This document shows positions 29,801 to 38,512 of a stretch of 64,000 nucleotides of DNA, one piece after another (positions within the stretch are counted from its first letter, which is position 1; the number at the start of each line of letters is the position of its first letter). The DNA is taken from NCBI RefSeq assembly GCF_900109685.1, contig NZ_FOBB01000005.1:372001-436000 (forward strand), written 5' to 3'. The notes under the pieces are model-generated. The model was not told the origin of the DNA. It worked only from the letters and a program-made list of their open reading frames with translations, and did not search any database. The translations under genes were made by a program, and so were the position numbers. This DNA is from Chitinophaga rupis. Its GTDB lineage: Bacteria; Bacteroidota; Bacteroidia; Chitinophagales; Chitinophagaceae.

Positions 29801-32472
29801 TGGGCAACGATTCGCCGATGTTCCCGGGATATGTAGTGCAGCTGAATAACCTGTTAAACGTTGTGGGCCAGCCCACGGTAGGCAGCAACCTGGGGCATCG
29901 CGTAACGGAAATATTCAATAATGAATTTCTGACCGGTGTGCTCAGCTTATCCAACCTTATAAAAGATTCCAGGGGCGTGCCCGTAAGCCGTATGGATATT
30001 ACCGGCTACGGCGCCAGTATGTTCAGTAACTGGCTAAGCCCCTCAGCTGCTATGGCCCAAACCAGCCAGGCGCGCTTTGATGTGATGCTGGGCCGCACCG
30101 CTCATGAGGTGATCCAGGTAAGAAGCATTTTGTATCCCTGGGGCATCCGCGTGGTGCGCACCATTACCCTGTTCCGTACCGGCACTGGCTATGTGTACCG
30201 CACAGACAGCGGCTGGAAAGCAGAGAGCGACGGCAAGTTTGATTTCTCTTACCGGTATAAAAAGAAAGGGGTGGACCCATACACCACCAACCCCAATGAT
30301 TTTGTAACAGAGCATGAGCCTTATGAATTTCATCCCGGTATTATCAAAGGCCTGTTCAATGTGCGCAACATCAAGGATGCGCCATCTGTAGCAGAGTATA
30401 CAGATACCAATGATATACCCAATGGCGCTGATTACCTCAATGGTATTAAAGGCCAGATCTATACCAATACCACCGGCAATACCCTGCACGAACCCGTAAA
30501 ATGCGGCGGTGTATATTTTGATGCGGATGTGGAAATAGAGAATGTAGTGCAGGGACATATTGAGCACCGCGTGGTATCTAAGAAAATATTGGGTTATGTG
30601 CAGGTAGCGCCTGCCGGTAAACCGCTGACCGTAGACCAGCTGCGGGAGCTGCTGGCCTTGCAGAACGATAGCATTGGCGGCGACCTGGATTGCGTGGTGG
30701 ATATTAACAACAGCGATCAGCAGATGCGGCTAAACCGCTTTGATGTGAACCCCTCTGTAGATGCCGGTGGCAACAAGGTATTTGTAGTAGCTGCACGTGG
30801 TAATGTGTTCCTGCCGAAAGACGGCAGCTGGGCCATGATAACGCATAATGCCGGCACAGGCGATGTAACGCCGCTGCCCACCGGTACCACGGTACCGCTT
30901 ATACGTACCGGTAAATGGAAAAAAGATGTAGTGGTGGATCCTGCAGTGGTTACCAGCCAGTTATTACGCATTGCCCATCCGCTGGAAATACTGCGCGCGC
31001 CAGGTAGCAGCACGATTAACTTTGGCTACCTGCAAAGCACGGCCACGCAAAAAGCATTGTTCCTTACACCAGCTTATGGCAAGCTGCAAAAAATGCTGCT
31101 GAGTAAAACACCGCCCATTTTTGCAGATGCTTACCGCCTGATGACCGGCAACGGCATTTTCCCCAACATTGGCAACGCCATAGATAATTTCGGCAAGGCC
31201 ATGCCTATGCTGAATGGGATAGACAGCGCCGGCAATGCAGCTGTGGCTTTTGTTACCAATGCCTTGTCAGATGGGGGCACACAGGTGCTGGAGCTGTTAA
31301 AGGTAGAAGCGGAAAAAGTAGGCGAAGCCGTAGTGAAACAGGGTATGAACCTGTTGCAGAAAGGCATTGACGGCCTGGTGGATAAAGCCATGAACTTTGA
31401 TATACCACCGTTTGATATACCGCTGGTAGATACGGAAGCCCTGCGTATTTACATTCACTACGCCACCACCAAGAAAAAAACACATCCCCAGCCGGATAGC
31501 GCTTACGGCGATGGCAAGCTGAATTTTGATGTGGATTCTTTTGCCAGCGATATGGGTAAACAATGGAAAAGCCGTTTAAACAATCTCTCCATGATCGTGG
31601 ACCTGGGCGATATGAAAAAGCTCATGACCATCAAAGGGAACTTTGATGCCAGCAAGAACAAGGAGAGTGGCTATGAAGGCGGCGATAGCGGCATAGGCCT
31701 GCCGGTGCCGGAAATTGAGTTCAGCGATGCGCTGCAGCCGGTAATAGATATCCTGGAAGTGCTGGCGCAGCTGAGCCAGGGCAATTATGCAGAAGCCATG
31801 AAACGCGGGCTTAAGATTGCCATGAGCAACAGCGGTGAAATATGGGAATATAAATTTGAAGCCACCAAAGACATTCCGCTGGTACGCTTTCCGCCAACCG
31901 ACGAGCTGTATAACAGCGCGCAAACACCTTTGAAGCTGGAAGCCTCTTTAGGTATAGGTGTGTACTTTAACGCCGCATTAAAGGTTACTACTGATCCCGG
32001 GCAGCTGTTGCCCACAGCAGGCGCTTTCCTGAAATTCCATGGCGGCCTCAGTGTAATGTGTATGTCCGTAGGCGTGGGCTCCATTTTTGCCCAGGGCTCT
32101 GTGGATGTAAAGATAGCCTGCGATACCAAGGTAGGCCCCAACCTTACGCTGGCTTTTGCTTTTGGCGTGCAGATAGTAGTAAGCCTGCCGGTGGTAGGCC
32201 ATGCCAGCGTAACCTTTATGGTAGGTATTGAAATGTATGCAGATAAGGATAAGGTAGTGATCACCGCCATGATGCTGTTCCGCGGAAACGCAGAGCTGCT
32301 GGGGGGCCTGGTATGTGTGACCATCAGCATAGAAGCCAAAGGGATTGTAGAAAAGACCGGCGATAAAACAGAAACCTCCGCACAGGTAACCTTTGCGCTT
32401 GACATCAGCATTTTCCTCATCATCGATATCAGCTTTTCAAAAACCTGGGGTGAGGACCGGCAGATTGCATAA
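26884..32472 (+). CDS. Giant protein of unknown function in the Tc-like locus (1862 aa)
   Basis: I do not recognise this protein. It has no signal peptide. The N-terminal ~600 residues look like soluble alpha/beta and beta-rich sequence. A Pro/Thr-rich linker (PAAVPTPAPTPA) falls at about residues 630-645. A short helical stretch (VLELLKVEAEKVGEAVVKQGMNLLQK, about 1470-1500) precedes the last region. The final ~190 residues (from about 1675) are an unbroken run of alternating hydrophobic beta strands rich in Gly and Val (LGIGVYFNAALKVTT, FAFGVQIVVSLPVVGHASVTFMV), like a barrel or stacked sheet. It starts after the DUF1508 gene and is followed 48 bp later by a second giant gene, so the pair is one transcription unit. 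Its place next to TcA/TcBC and its lack of export signal suggest a role with the toxin particle, which is inference. Confidence 0.85.
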   Translation: MTEPQLTSLLEGITGHLHAATPEQEKALQQARRRIAASLVHSDDTGSEQLFANSDLYAREKISAANLDNIAAIAKQASQQQTDDGLRVYVRTVPVRSAQLSGSVPEWAAGAKAVDTMGPFLNNEGREIWIDVYRVVKLITLYMGTQPVLLFSASVGRVVPIGTAASNYTIVAGSMWINARLLSSTAPVDRFVGVKVKGGTLKLSLAPTLQNGKITLNPSTSMDFALQLVQDADDGAAGTSVYGSDARAAKYQLPDAWNFTWNGNTKRISTMTIGSAVCELYGSSLKFDYQPVPNPALIYNDTFHQILVPWKASVAELSITSSKSPFVTFSGTAPVLNSYWSLPAAVLDVNNPLEAEGNGGLLLQCDAGLRAVWTNLQEEDVRLTQPVIAGAPGAIVIIDLLSDITGASQHLDLWKDAQHPRRSSVDLTFTANSPFFYSSNSPQAQEFVSTVCNSDFKTDRPVKVNGEVFDIRSRSSLLMLGASDTRRLIYLYDDNIIADNTIATATAAPVIKPVAIALENAVFTVSPVNACLLFGECNETWQQVTRANFFLAFVLYRYLPTLPDPYVGNLRTWERLFGREAGTRSNLAATPISMLLCAVRYSPIDQETDDVNTGFHFGALPPGDIVNLPGTPAAVPTPAPTPAQNANMLTRSAALSRNARLTVTPRALKSFGAVSTAVKINAASLEKVSAENNAFLEKLTLRPDFTATIPDKQQPALDTTLDGQALQGQIAEANKGYTYGNLWDNAIVGNRLNAEPFALLDVSSNANQLGISVSGQMIIVKTGTVVPGTPGIAGAAVNEAAVVATNTGFPFIVEGMQVKTPGVLVRSFTLPQFAWEPVINLTPPDRDNPLDNTSPKLPMDPEAGFMYFPDDGGPTRIWNNNPKPVALAPIPVVNSLLDEFKNNPQNFTVSAFTLPFGLKAINYVSKHFIEPQKPDMANIRPVFRKQADGTYKLQGGIQLRMTAGTFGKTDPELGNDSPMFPGYVVQLNNLLNVVGQPTVGSNLGHRVTEIFNNEFLTGVLSLSNLIKDSRGVPVSRMDITGYGASMFSNWLSPSAAMAQTSQARFDVMLGRTAHEVIQVRSILYPWGIRVVRTITLFRTGTGYVYRTDSGWKAESDGKFDFSYRYKKKGVDPYTTNPNDFVTEHEPYEFHPGIIKGLFNVRNIKDAPSVAEYTDTNDIPNGADYLNGIKGQIYTNTTGNTLHEPVKCGGVYFDADVEIENVVQGHIEHRVVSKKILGYVQVAPAGKPLTVDQLRELLALQNDSIGGDLDCVVDINNSDQQMRLNRFDVNPSVDAGGNKVFVVAARGNVFLPKDGSWAMITHNAGTGDVTPLPTGTTVPLIRTGKWKKDVVVDPAVVTSQLLRIAHPLEILRAPGSSTINFGYLQSTATQKALFLTPAYGKLQKMLLSKTPPIFADAYRLMTGNGIFPNIGNAIDNFGKAMPMLNGIDSAGNAAVAFVTNALSDGGTQVLELLKVEAEKVGEAVVKQGMNLLQKGIDGLVDKAMNFDIPPFDIPLVDTEALRIYIHYATTKKKTHPQPDSAYGDGKLNFDVDSFASDMGKQWKSRLNNLSMIVDLGDMKKLMTIKGNFDASKNKESGYEGGDSGIGLPVPEIEFSDALQPVIDILEVLAQLSQGNYAEAMKRGLKIAMSNSGEIWEYKFEATKDIPLVRFPPTDELYNSAQTPLKLEASLGIGVYFNAALKVTTDPGQLLPTAGAFLKFHGGLSVMCMSVGVGSIFAQGSVDVKIACDTKVGPNLTLAFAFGVQIVVSLPVVGHASVTFMVGIEMYADKDKVVITAMMLFRGNAELLGGLVCVTISIEAKGIVEKTGDKTETSAQVTFALDISIFLIIDISFSKTWGEDRQIA

Positions 32473-32520
32473 GCGCCGCCATACATCACCTCCTAATCAT
32501 TCATTACAAAAACAGCACAC

Positions 32521-35500
32521 ATGGAAGCTAAGAGAAGATATACAGTAATGGTGTTTCCCCAGGGATTTGACGGGAAAAAATTAGCCCTGAACATTGTATT
32601 GATCCCCCGCAACCAGGACCCGTTCACCCCTTATGCCACCGGCTTACCAGCCCCGGATGACAATGCCACACCCTTTGCCGACCTGGTACCACAGTTTGAA
32701 ATAGGCGTGGTAAAAGGCCTGGATGAATGGCCTTTAAGCAATGCCACCGCAGCAGGCCGTGTGCCGGTGAAAATACCGGTAGCCATCGCAGCAGCGGCCA
32801 ACAAAAAAGCATTGCTGCAGGCTATTGCCGCTGACCTGGGCGCAAAAATAAACGTAGATAACACCACCGATAAAGCAGAAGCAGTGATCCCCGAATCAAC
32901 CAGCGTGCGCAAGTACCTGCCGCTAAGCTACCGGGAATCCTTCAACTTCACCAGTCCCCGCCATCCCAATGCCCGTACGGATGACAGCTATCATTGCGCG
33001 ATCCGTAAAGACACCAAGAAGAAACCCGGCTGGGCTACTAAAGATGATCTGAGCTGGGGCCAGGTGTTTGCTCACATCCTGCGACAGCCCCTGCTGGCAA
33101 GGGCTTGCGGAATGATCTACCAAACAGAGGTATCTGTGGAAGATAATGCCGCGTTGTTTGAAAAAGGTTGTTACCTGTATGCCGACCTGGTGAATGCAGA
33201 CTATGTACCCATTCAGAATGCATTGCTGGAAGATGCAGACGGTCCTTTTGTAAAACGCTATGCCGCCCGCATTCCGAAGCTGAAGGTAGATACGCCAAGG
33301 CCCGTATTTGCACCGTTATTGTTCCCGGTGTTGTACCGCAAAACCATTGATGCAGTAGACCCTGAGCCCAAAGGGGAGTGGGACAAAATTTTTGCAGAGC
33401 TGAATGAATACAACGATGGTTTTGCCAAGATCGTGCATGTAACCCAACCCGTGAGCAGCAACCTGCTAAGCGAACAGCAGGACGGCGCACACCCGGTAAA
33501 AGACGCAGGCATACGCCTGGCCTGGGACGATGAGCAGATCCTGATCTGGTACATTCGCCAGCTGGCTCAGAACCCGCTGGAGCCGGGTAAAAGGGTAGAT
33601 GCACCTTTAGGCGTTTTCGGCTACCGGATAGACGTGAAACAGGAAGGCGTGGATGCCTGGAACAGCCTGAACCTGGTGAGAAGCAAGCAATCCTATAACA
33701 TAGGCGGCGCCAGTGTAGGCAATGCCGCCAATGAAGAAGTGGAGCTGCCCTTCCAGGTATTTCCTACCCAGCCGGATAATAATACTGCCGGCGCTTACTG
33801 GCTGCCCATGTATTTTACCAACTGGATAGGCAAAAGCCTGGTGCTGAAAGATCATGACGCAGTGCTCATTTACCAGAATGAGCAGGGGGTAATAAAAGAC
33901 GATGGTGGTGATATAATAGCACAGCAAAATGTGCCGCCGGATAATTTGTTTGATGAAGTAGCTACTGCCGCCAAACTCCTATACGGCAATACTTACGAGT
34001 TCCGCGTACGTATGCAGGACATCAGCGGCGGCGGCCCCGCCATAGGAGAGGAGCTGTTTAACAACGCAGCATCGCCAACGGCTAAACGCCTTTTTAAAAG
34101 ATACATAGCGCCCGGCCTTTGCCGCATAGATAAACCCGCGCAGCTGATCAGCACACAGGTTGATTATTTCAATGAATCTGTTGATGAAGCTAACGTACAT
34201 ACTTTTGATGCCAGCCCGGTATTGCATATACGCCGCCCGCTGCTGAACTACCCCGCAGTGGTATTTACCGGTAAATACCAGGCCGCCGGGCAGGACCCCG
34301 TGCAGCTGCTCATACAATCCAATGCAGCGCAGGGCGAAAGTAAAACCCCTGCCATTGCCGACCCGGATGTAGTGAAGGCTGAGGTAAAAGTAGAAGTGGA
34401 AACCCTGCGCCTGGACAATCTTTTAAGCGATAGCGGTGAAGAGAACTATGTAACCTTGTACCGCACCACGCGCGCTTTTCCTGCCGGCTTTGACGATGAA
34501 TTAACACTGCCCGTTGTTTTTCATGATATAGCTTCCCTGAACCTGGGTAACCTGGATGATCCGTTTAATGATGCCACGCTGAACAAGCCGGCCATTGATG
34601 CCATGACGGATATTCCCTTACCCACAGCAAGGCGTATACGCGTAACCGTGCGTGGTGTATGCGAGGGCGACAGCGCTTATTATGGCTTTATTAATGATGC
34701 CAATCCCGACCTGGATAGCCGTTACGGCAAAACCACGCAGTTCCGTTTTTACAAGGAATCCGGCACAGAAGCAAACCTGCTGCTGCCCAAAGCCAATGTA
34801 ACACCAGTACAGGGGGTGTACCTGCAGCCCGATCCGCCTTATGTGAATGATGGCACCATTGCTTCCCTGTTCTTCATCCGCGAAAGTGCGGACCGTATGC
34901 CGGATATGGTGCAGCGCCTGGCGCAGCAGCTGGGCGTGGTATCACGCAATCTTACATTGGTAGGCAAAAAAGGAGAGCGGGTGGTATTTGGCTGCAATAA
35001 CAAGATCCGCCACCATCTGGCGCCGGATCATAGCAGCATTACGTTTTCGTCCAAAGGGGATCTGTCTAACCACTGGATAGGCTGTGTGGTATACCGCCTT
35101 AACCGCGACTGGAGCTGGGATGCGCTGCAGGATGTTGGTTTTACCATTAGCCGTAAAAAGAAGTTCAAACATGATACCGAAGCGGAAGCTGAAGTGCTGG
35201 ATGTGCTGGGCGATATAGAGCTGAAACACTATGCCTCTTTTGAATCCCTGATCCCGGACGAGTTTGGGATAGTGAACCGCAACAGCACCACGCTGGTGTT
35301 CATTGATGCTATTGAACCTAAAACCGCGCTCAAACAATCCAACGGGCAGCTGCGCTTCCCGGATGAGCTGCAGGTAACGTATACGCTTACACCTAATTTT
35401 AAACCTAACCACGGCGCGCCCGCCACCTTTACACAGGAACAGCTGGACCTGCCGGCAACCGTAATACCGGCGCAGGTGCCAAAGATCGCCAGTGTGGGTA

Positions 35501-36894
35501 TAGCATTTTCGCCTTACCGTAAAAATGAAAGGTACAGCGCCACAGAACCACGGCAGCGTTATTTGTGGGTAGAGCTGGAAGAACCGGTAGCAGACCCGCA
35601 TGATACGGTTTTCTGCCGCCTGCTGCAATATGCGCCGGACCAGATGCTGAGCAACAATATCGGCATTGCCAATGATGTAACAGAAGACCCGCCGCTGCCC
35701 ATTGACCCGGAATATACCCGCAGCATTGCGCCTAACCAAACGGATGATATGGCCGGCCTGAGCGCCATGCAGGCCATGGAAAAAGCCAGCGATAATGATA
35801 ATGTGCACTACCTGCTGCCGCTGCCCCCGGGCCTGCATGCAGAAAGCGCTGAGCTGTTCGGCTTTTTTACATACGAGTTCCGTATGGGACACGGGCATTG
35901 GAGTAATGCGGAAGATAATAAGGAAAACCTGTGGAGCACTGCCCAGGGCCGCTTTGGCCGTCCCTTGCGTGTAACGGGCATTCAGCATCCTGCGCCTACT
36001 TTGCTGTGCAATGTAGACCGTGATAAAGATCGTGTGTATGTAAATGCGCCTTATGCAAAAGCTGTGTGGAAAGGTAAGGATGTAACACCGGACCCGCCCC
36101 GCACGCAAATGCACGCTGTATTATATGCACAGGTGAAACAGGCCGATGGCCTGGCCTACCGCAATATTCTGCTGGATGAAAAGCTGATGCAGCTCTCACG
36201 GCCTCCGGTGGTGAAAATACCTGACCGCGATTTTGGCGTGTTGTATAACGCCGGCCGCCAGGAGCTACACCGCTGGACAGTAGAGCAAACCGACGAACCT
36301 GCGCGTGCAGGTGTGCTGCTCACTAACCTCACCATGCTGAATGAAGTAAATACCCTGCGCCTGGATCCCGTAACCCAGCGCAAGCTGGACCAGGTGATCC
36401 AGGAACGTGCAGCCGGTAAGGTAGTTGACCTGGACCGGGATACCTCCCGTAAGTTGTTAAAGGCTTATGATGCGCTGCAGGATGCGCCGTTGAAAGTAAC
36501 GCCGCTGGCTACACAAAGCTTTACCACGGCCTCACTGGTTGCCGGTGCGCTGGTAGCTATTTTTAAAGACCAGGTAAAAACAGCCACCATCACCTGGGAG
36601 AATAAGGAAATAGCTGCGCTGCTCATGGCCCTGGGGCTTCCGGAAGATTCGCCATTAAGTGTGCTTACGGTAGAAGTGTTTGGCAACATCACCAGCCTGT
36701 ATGAGCATATCGGATTATCACTGCCTGAGATCAAGAAGCTAACGGCCAATAACCCGCAGGTATATGCTGCTATTGAATCCCGGCAGCTGCAAAGCCAGTA
36801 TGCGCTAACGAATGCGCTGGGTAAGTATAGGATCTTGCGTACATCGCCGTTGACGGAGGTGCCGTTTGTGTGCTGCCCTACGTGTGCGGAGTAA
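32521..36894 (+). CDS. Giant protein of unknown function in the Tc-like locus (1457 aa)
   Basis: I do not recognise this protein. It has no signal peptide or membrane segment. It reads as a series of beta-rich domains, with many short Pro/Asp-rich turns and repeated PxxxxRxxVxVRG-like edges. Near residue 1120 there is a distinctive FFTYEFRMGHGHWSN stretch followed by QGRFGRPLRVTGIQHP, which looks like a conserved core. Helical sequence follows (about 1270-1400), and the chain ends in a cysteine-rich CCPTCAE tail that could bind metal or form disulfides. The gene lies 48 bp after the 1862-aa gene and is closed by a terminator at 36916-36951. It may be structural or receptor-facing; the sequence gives no enzyme motif. 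Confidence 0.85.
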   Translation: MEAKRRYTVMVFPQGFDGKKLALNIVLIPRNQDPFTPYATGLPAPDDNATPFADLVPQFEIGVVKGLDEWPLSNATAAGRVPVKIPVAIAAAANKKALLQAIAADLGAKINVDNTTDKAEAVIPESTSVRKYLPLSYRESFNFTSPRHPNARTDDSYHCAIRKDTKKKPGWATKDDLSWGQVFAHILRQPLLARACGMIYQTEVSVEDNAALFEKGCYLYADLVNADYVPIQNALLEDADGPFVKRYAARIPKLKVDTPRPVFAPLLFPVLYRKTIDAVDPEPKGEWDKIFAELNEYNDGFAKIVHVTQPVSSNLLSEQQDGAHPVKDAGIRLAWDDEQILIWYIRQLAQNPLEPGKRVDAPLGVFGYRIDVKQEGVDAWNSLNLVRSKQSYNIGGASVGNAANEEVELPFQVFPTQPDNNTAGAYWLPMYFTNWIGKSLVLKDHDAVLIYQNEQGVIKDDGGDIIAQQNVPPDNLFDEVATAAKLLYGNTYEFRVRMQDISGGGPAIGEELFNNAASPTAKRLFKRYIAPGLCRIDKPAQLISTQVDYFNESVDEANVHTFDASPVLHIRRPLLNYPAVVFTGKYQAAGQDPVQLLIQSNAAQGESKTPAIADPDVVKAEVKVEVETLRLDNLLSDSGEENYVTLYRTTRAFPAGFDDELTLPVVFHDIASLNLGNLDDPFNDATLNKPAIDAMTDIPLPTARRIRVTVRGVCEGDSAYYGFINDANPDLDSRYGKTTQFRFYKESGTEANLLLPKANVTPVQGVYLQPDPPYVNDGTIASLFFIRESADRMPDMVQRLAQQLGVVSRNLTLVGKKGERVVFGCNNKIRHHLAPDHSSITFSSKGDLSNHWIGCVVYRLNRDWSWDALQDVGFTISRKKKFKHDTEAEAEVLDVLGDIELKHYASFESLIPDEFGIVNRNSTTLVFIDAIEPKTALKQSNGQLRFPDELQVTYTLTPNFKPNHGAPATFTQEQLDLPATVIPAQVPKIASVGIAFSPYRKNERYSATEPRQRYLWVELEEPVADPHDTVFCRLLQYAPDQMLSNNIGIANDVTEDPPLPIDPEYTRSIAPNQTDDMAGLSAMQAMEKASDNDNVHYLLPLPPGLHAESAELFGFFTYEFRMGHGHWSNAEDNKENLWSTAQGRFGRPLRVTGIQHPAPTLLCNVDRDKDRVYVNAPYAKAVWKGKDVTPDPPRTQMHAVLYAQVKQADGLAYRNILLDEKLMQLSRPPVVKIPDRDFGVLYNAGRQELHRWTVEQTDEPARAGVLLTNLTMLNEVNTLRLDPVTQRKLDQVIQERAAGKVVDLDRDTSRKLLKAYDALQDAPLKVTPLATQSFTTASLVAGALVAIFKDQVKTATITWENKEIAALLMALGLPEDSPLSVLTVEVFGNITSLYEHIGLSLPEIKKLTANNPQVYAAIESRQLQSQYALTNALGKYRILRTSPLTEVPFVCCPTCAE

Positions 36895-36915
36895 TTATAT
36901 GTATTTGTTCAATAG

Positions 36916-36951
36916 AAAGAGGCTACTCACTTGAGCTGCCTCTTTTTGTTT
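36916..36951 (+). terminator. Terminator closing the Tc-like locus
   Basis: aaagaggc (36916-36923) pairs with gcctcttt (36938-36945), followed by a T-rich tail. It lies 22 bp after the stop of the 1457-aa gene and before the convergent Rof-like gene. Confidence 0.75.
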
Positions 36952-36977
36952 TTAATTATGTTTTTCAACGAAAGATC

Positions 36978-37232
36978 TTAACAGTGGTCTGGCACCGGTA
37001 TGTCATTCACTGCCACCAGCTTATCCAGCCTTATTACCTGCCCGTTATCCAGCCGCATATATTCTACCTTATGCGCAGTGTACACATCTTTAATAATAGC
37101 TGAAATTTCCTGCTGTTGGTCATTTTCATCCCGGTACAGGATGCGGCAAACGGTACGCAGGGTAGCCCAGGCTTCCAGGCGGTCGTAGTAGTTGCAGTCA
37201 ATAGGCAGGTATGGTAGTTCCGGTGTTTGCAT
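36978..37232 (-). CDS. Rof-like Rho-binding antiterminator
   Basis: This 84-aa protein matches the shape of Rof, the small inhibitor that binds Rho and blocks its RNA loading. The N-terminal YLPIDCNYYDRLEAW matches the Rof pattern Y-x-PI-x-C-x-x-YD-x-LE. It is followed by a small beta barrel with VEYMRLDNGQVIRLDKLVAV near the end, as in Escherichia coli Rof. Direct evidence is the motif order and length; regulation of Rho in this organism is inferred from the family. The gene is convergent with the giant gene before it and diverges from the MarR-GNAT gene. Confidence 0.7.
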   Translation of the reverse strand: MQTPELPYLPIDCNYYDRLEAWATLRTVCRILYRDENDQQQEISAIIKDVYTAHKVEYMRLDNGQVIRLDKLVAVNDIPVPDHC

Positions 37233-37369
37233 AAGTTACTTTAAAGTTAAATACTGTCAGGCGGTTTTGCAACTATTTCCTTTGTCACACTGTTTCCACG
37301 GGTATTCACAGTCCCGCCGGTATAAACTCAAAACATGAGTTAACAGAACAATTAAAAATATTTGCCTTA

Positions 37370-37396
37370 GTCAAATAATTTACTTGACAAAGTCAA
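37370..37396. promoter_or_regulatory. Palindromic operator upstream of the MarR-GNAT gene
   Basis: GTCAA (37370-37374), TTGAC (37384-37388) and GTCAA (37392-37396) form two overlapping inverted repeats, TTGAC-aaa-GTCAA and GTCAA-n9-TTGAC. The site ends 38 bp before the start codon of a MarR-type regulator, the usual position for autorepression. Binding by this protein is inferred. Confidence 0.5.
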
Positions 37397-37434
37397 ATAT
37401 TATCCCGAGATTAGCCTTCCAATTCAAGTGATCT

Positions 37435-38373
37435 ATGTCAGCCATTATGGAAAAGGTTAAAACCATCCGGCAGTTCAACCGTTTTTACACCCGGCAGATC
37501 GGCCTGCTGGACCAGCACATCCTGGACAGCAATTTCTCTTTATCAGAAGTACGGGTATTATATGAAATAGGCAATACCGACAACTGTACGGCGGGCCATC
37601 TTACAGAAAGCCTGGTAATAGACGGCGGTTACCTGAGCCGCATTTTAAAGGCCTTTGAAAGAGATAAGATCATGAGCCGCCGTCAGTCCGCTACAGACGG
37701 CCGTACCTGGTATTTACAGCTCACCGCTAAAGGTAAAAAGCTGCTGCAAACCCTGGAGGCACGCTCTAACCAGCAGATAGCCGATGTGCTGCAGCCGCTT
37801 GCAGCAGATCAGCAACAAGCCGTAATAGAAAGCATGGAAACCATCCGGCAGGTTTTGTCTGAGCCGCAGCCCATCACCTTAAAAGATCTTGTTTTCCGGC
37901 ATGAATTATTACCCGGCGATGTGGGATACCTTATTTATTTGCATGGTGAAATATATGCCAAAGAAACCGGCTACAACCTGGAGTTCGAAGGCTATGTATG
38001 CAAAACGTTTTACGACTTCCTGCAAAACTATCATCCTTCCAAAGACCGTGTATTCCTGGCTACTTATAAGAACCGCATTGTAGGCGCAGTGGCCATTTTA
38101 GGACATTCCAAAGAGCTGGGGCAGCTGCGCTGGCTGCTGGTGCATCCGGATATGCGGGGAATTGGTTTGGGTAAAAAACTGGTAGATGATGCCATGGCCT
38201 TTTGCCGTGAGCAGCAATATAAAAAGGTATACCTGCTCACTACTGATCAGCAAACCACCGCCGCCAAATTATACACGCAACACGGCTTCATTAAAACAGA
38301 AGAAGTACCGCAGGAGATGTGGGGCCACCGCTTAAGCGAAGTACGCTACGAATTAATAATGAAGAATGAATAA
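37435..38373 (+). CDS. MarR-type regulator fused to a GNAT acetyltransferase
   Basis: This 312-aa bifunctional protein has a MarR winged helix (about residues 1-150, with the recognition region DGGYLSRILKAFERDKIMSRRQS followed by a wing DGRTWYLQLTAKGKK). The C-terminal half is a GNAT N-acetyltransferase (about 155-312) with the acetyl-CoA loop RGIGLGKK and the late AAKLYTQHGF motif. The fusion is widespread in bacteria; substrates are mostly unknown. A palindromic operator at 37370-37396 suggests autoregulation. The gene stands alone on the + strand, divergent from the Rof-like gene. Confidence 0.9.
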   Translation: MSAIMEKVKTIRQFNRFYTRQIGLLDQHILDSNFSLSEVRVLYEIGNTDNCTAGHLTESLVIDGGYLSRILKAFERDKIMSRRQSATDGRTWYLQLTAKGKKLLQTLEARSNQQIADVLQPLAADQQQAVIESMETIRQVLSEPQPITLKDLVFRHELLPGDVGYLIYLHGEIYAKETGYNLEFEGYVCKTFYDFLQNYHPSKDRVFLATYKNRIVGAVAILGHSKELGQLRWLLVHPDMRGIGLGKKLVDDAMAFCREQQYKKVYLLTTDQQTTAAKLYTQHGFIKTEEVPQEMWGHRLSEVRYELIMKNE

Positions 38374-38473
38374 TGAATAAGTAATTCTTTTTTTCCGGCT
38401 GTTTTTTATGCAAATCACCCTTCTTTTTTGGCGTGATCACCCCCACAATATCATGGATCATCTGCTGATATTT

Positions 38474-38495
38474 GTGATAGAAAAAACACTATCAC
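38474..38495. promoter_or_regulatory. 7-bp inverted repeat just upstream of the DHFR-family gene
   Basis: GTGATAG (38474-38480) and CTATCAC (38489-38495) pair perfectly across an A-rich 8-base spacer. The site ends 17 bp before the chosen ATG, a position fitting a repressor operator or a small leader hairpin. The binding protein is unknown. Confidence 0.4.
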
Positions 38496-38512
38496 TTTTA
38501 AAAACGATTTCC

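Noticed and set aside
34942..36114. Long leftward open frame of 390 codons inside the 1457-aa gene
   Set aside because: It is a shadow of the real gene. The translation is rich in Arg, His and Cys without any motif, and the + strand frame is continuous and co-linear with its neighbours.
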